Source: Reyranella sp.
GTDB taxonomy: Bacteria > Pseudomonadota > Alphaproteobacteria > Reyranellales > Reyranellaceae
Direction: 5' to 3'
NCBI GenBank assembly: GCA_004296815.1
Contig: SCVT01000162.1
Span: 1-6,841 of the forward strand
Length of the DNA: 6,841 nt
Below the pieces are notes generated by a model. It was not told where the DNA came from. It ran no database searches and worked only from the letters and a program-made list of their open reading frames with translations. A program made the position numbers and the translations under genes. Below, in pieces: positions 5,328 through 6,841 of this stretch (its first letter is position 1; every line of letters begins with the position of its first letter).

Positions 5328-6482
5328 ATGTCGAAGAAGATGCAGTCCGAGCTCGTGGCGATCCTGTCTGACCTGATCGCGCTGCCGAGCCCCTACCCGC
5401 CCGGCACCTCGGTCGAGATCTGCGCCTACACCGCCAAGCGCCTGAAGAAGGCGGGCTACAAGGTCGAGATCGCGACCAAGACCAAGGGTGTCGACAACGT
5501 CGTCGCCCGCCTGAAGGGCAAGGGCAAAGGCCCCGTCATTGCCTTCAACGCCCATGTCGACACGGTGGGCGTGGGCGAGCGCGCCAACTGGAAGAGCGAT
5601 CCCTACAAGGCACTGGTCAAGGGCGGCCTCGTCTACGGGCTGGGCGCCGGCAACTGCAAGGGCAGCATGGCGGTGCAGATCTGGCTCGCCGAGGAGATCG
5701 CGCGCCGCGGCGGACCGGCCAAGGGCGAGCTGATCTTCACCTTCGTGGCCGACGAGGAAAACCTCGGTCCCGACGGCATGGAGTTTCTGCGCAAGAGCGG
5801 CAAGGTGCGGCCCGACGCGCTGATCCTGGGTGCGCAGACCGAGAACAACCTGATCGTCGCGGAGCGCGGCGTGATGTGGGCGAAGATCACCACCAAGGGC
5901 CGCGCGGCGCATGCCGGCAACCCGGCGGCGGGCGACAACGCCATCCTGCGCATGATGCGCCTCATGAGGGCGCTCAGCTCCTACTACGACAAGGCGCTGG
6001 CCAAGCGCGTGTCGGGCGCGATGAAGTCGACGGTGAACATCGGCATGTTCCACGGCGGCCACAACACCAACGTCGTGCCCTCGGCCTGCACGGTCGAGAT
6101 CGATCGCCGCCTGCTGCCCGACGAGAAGGTCAAGGACGCCTACGCCGAGCTGAAGCGCGTGATCGATGGCGTCGGCGAGCCCCGGAGCCAGTACACGGTC
6201 GAGTTCCTGACCGGCACCAACGGCTTCTTCGCGCCGGAGAACGGCGCCGCCGTCGGTGCTTTCGAGGCCGCGGTGAAAGCGCACAGCCGCCGCAAGGTGA
6301 AGTTCCTCAACGCCACGGGCGTGAGCGACGGCCGCTACTATGCCGACGACGGCATCGAGATCATCAACTTCGGCCCGGGCTCGGGCGCACAGGGCCACGC
6401 CGCCAACGAGAGCGTGCCGATCGCCGAGATGATCGACGCCGCCGAGATCCAGCTCGACGTGGTGAAGCGACTGCTGGGCTAG
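5328..6482 (+). CDS. M20-family metallohydrolase, ArgE/DapE/carboxypeptidase G2-like, with altered metal ligands
   Basis: This 384-residue protein has the full length and layout of the ArgE/DapE/CPG2 branch, which cleaves N-acyl or peptide bonds next to a carboxylate. Conserved features are NAHVDTV (74-80) with His76 and Asp78, ADEEN (141-145) with general base Glu143 and ligand Glu144, the dimer-domain GRAAHAGNP (191-199) with His195, NVVP (248-251), EIDRR (257-261) with Arg260, and GHAANES (356-362) with ligand His357. Two metal positions are unusual. The bridging Asp of the G-R-G-x-x-D-x-K-G motif is Asn109 in GLGAGNCKG (codon AAC), and the Glu of the usual G-E-P-T motif is Ala169 in GAQT. 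One metal site would thus keep only His76. The enzyme may bind a single metal, use other side chains such as Gln170 or Glu172, or be a family-specific variant. It is translationally close to the upstream AllC/HyuC-type gene and probably handles the next or an alternative substrate. The fold is certain; the reaction is unknown. Confidence 0.9.
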   Translation: MSKKMQSELVAILSDLIALPSPYPPGTSVEICAYTAKRLKKAGYKVEIATKTKGVDNVVARLKGKGKGPVIAFNAHVDTVGVGERANWKSDPYKALVKGGLVYGLGAGNCKGSMAVQIWLAEEIARRGGPAKGELIFTFVADEENLGPDGMEFLRKSGKVRPDALILGAQTENNLIVAERGVMWAKITTKGRAAHAGNPAAGDNAILRMMRLMRALSSYYDKALAKRVSGAMKSTVNIGMFHGGHNTNVVPSACTVEIDRRLLPDEKVKDAYAELKRVIDGVGEPRSQYTVEFLTGTNGFFAPENGAAVGAFEAAVKAHSRRKVKFLNATGVSDGRYYADDGIEIINFGPGSGAQGHAANESVPIAEMIDAAEIQLDVVKRLLG

Positions 6483-6497
6483 CCGTCCGTCGTCAGA

Positions 6498-6841
6498 TCA
6501 ACGGCCGATCTGCTGGAACCAGCGCTCGACGTCCTGCATCGCCGTGCGCAGCCCGTCGAGCCCGTCGCCCCGTGTGGCCTGCCGTGGTGGCGGCGGCCGG
6601 TAGGGTCGCGGCGCGGGTGCTGCCTGCGCCATGACAACCTGCGGCGCGGGATCGGCGCGCAGGTCTTCCAGCAGGGTGCGATCGAGCGCCTCCCCCGGCC
6701 ACAGGCCGCGATCCTCGCGATAGCGCGCGGCGGCGGCCACGGTCATCGGCCCGGTGGCGCCGTCGGCCGGCCCAGGGTTAAAGCCGAAGCCGCGAAGCCT
6801 GCCCTGCACTTCCCGGATCTCCTCGCGCGTCAGCGATGGAG
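6498..6841 (-). CDS. Peptidoglycan-binding domain protein, C-terminal part (5' end beyond window edge)
   Basis: About 113 residues are visible; the frame runs off the right edge without a stop, so the GTG at 6809 is probably internal. The first 50 residues contain LTREEIREVQGRLRGFGF, NPGPADGATGP and TVAAAARYRED. This is the helix-loop-helix pattern of a PG_binding_1 domain, in which the D-G-x-x-G-P loop is diagnostic; it binds cell-wall peptidoglycan. A Pro/Ala/Arg-rich linker follows (centred on APAPRPYRPPPP), then a final amphipathic helix (LDGLRTAMQDVERWFQQ). The missing N-terminal part would carry any enzymatic domain or signal peptide and cannot be judged here. The gene converges on the M20 operon with 15 bases between the stop codons. 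No clear terminator hairpin with a T run is seen between them. Confidence 0.85.
   Translation of the reverse strand, partial: PSLTREEIREVQGRLRGFGFNPGPADGATGPMTVAAAARYREDRGLWPGEALDRTLLEDLRADPAPQVVMAQAAPAPRPYRPPPPRQATRGDGLDGLRTAMQDVERWFQQIGR

Noticed and set aside
4043..6398. Long minus-strand open frames (395 and 391 residues) opposite the two M20 genes
   Set aside because: They are antisense shadows of two M20 genes with intact motifs; low-complexity His/Arg/Ala/Gly composition and no ribosome binding site.
4076..6482. The two adjacent M20 genes as a recent tandem duplication
   Set aside because: They belong to different branches (AllC/HyuC versus ArgE/DapE), with different motif sets and little direct similarity, so they are old, separate family members.

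Overview
This is GC-rich DNA of alphaproteobacterial character (Rhodospirillales/Rhizobiales-like; this assignment is an inference from base composition and protein style). It is densely packed, with no gene-free stretch longer than about 90 bases, and I see no RNA gene, insertion sequence, CRISPR array or phage gene. Most of the window looks like metabolic chromosome.

Layout from left to right. Positions 1-581 (+) hold the 3' part of a PLP-dependent class I aminotransferase of the aspartate aminotransferase type. Positions 660-962 (+) encode a 100-residue basic protein with a KGG-type, histone-H1-like tail. Convergent to it, with 4 bases between the stops, is a small lipoprotein gene (967-1425, -). 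Its mature domain resembles a resuscitation-promoting-factor (Rpf)/lysozyme-like muralytic domain. Next come an AMP-forming acyl-CoA ligase (1515-3080, -) and a PuuE-type allantoinase/polysaccharide deacetylase homologue (3084-3995, -), which lie 3 bases apart and are very probably co-transcribed. An 80-base divergent intergenic region follows. On the other strand are two tandem M20-family metallohydrolases: an AllC/HyuC-type amidohydrolase (4076-5317, +) and an ArgE/DapE-type hydrolase (5328-6482, +), 10 bases apart. The window ends inside a protein on the minus strand with a peptidoglycan-binding domain (6498 to the edge).

How the genes may work together. The centre of the window is a divergent pair of two-gene operons sharing one short promoter region. 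A PuuE-like cyclic-amide hydrolase facing an AllC/HyuC-like ureido hydrolase fits two consecutive steps: opening of an allantoin- or hydantoin-type ring, then removal of the carbamoyl group. The acyl-CoA ligase and the second M20 enzyme do not belong to the classical allantoin route. The real substrate may therefore be a different ring amide or N-acyl/ureido compound whose acid product is activated with CoA. This is inference from gene order.

The two points most worth a second look are these. The second M20 enzyme has Asn in place of the metal-bridging Asp and Ala in place of a metal-binding Glu. The lipoprotein carries the Cys-Glu and C-terminal Cys arrangement typical of actinobacterial Rpf domains, in what appears to be an alphaproteobacterium.
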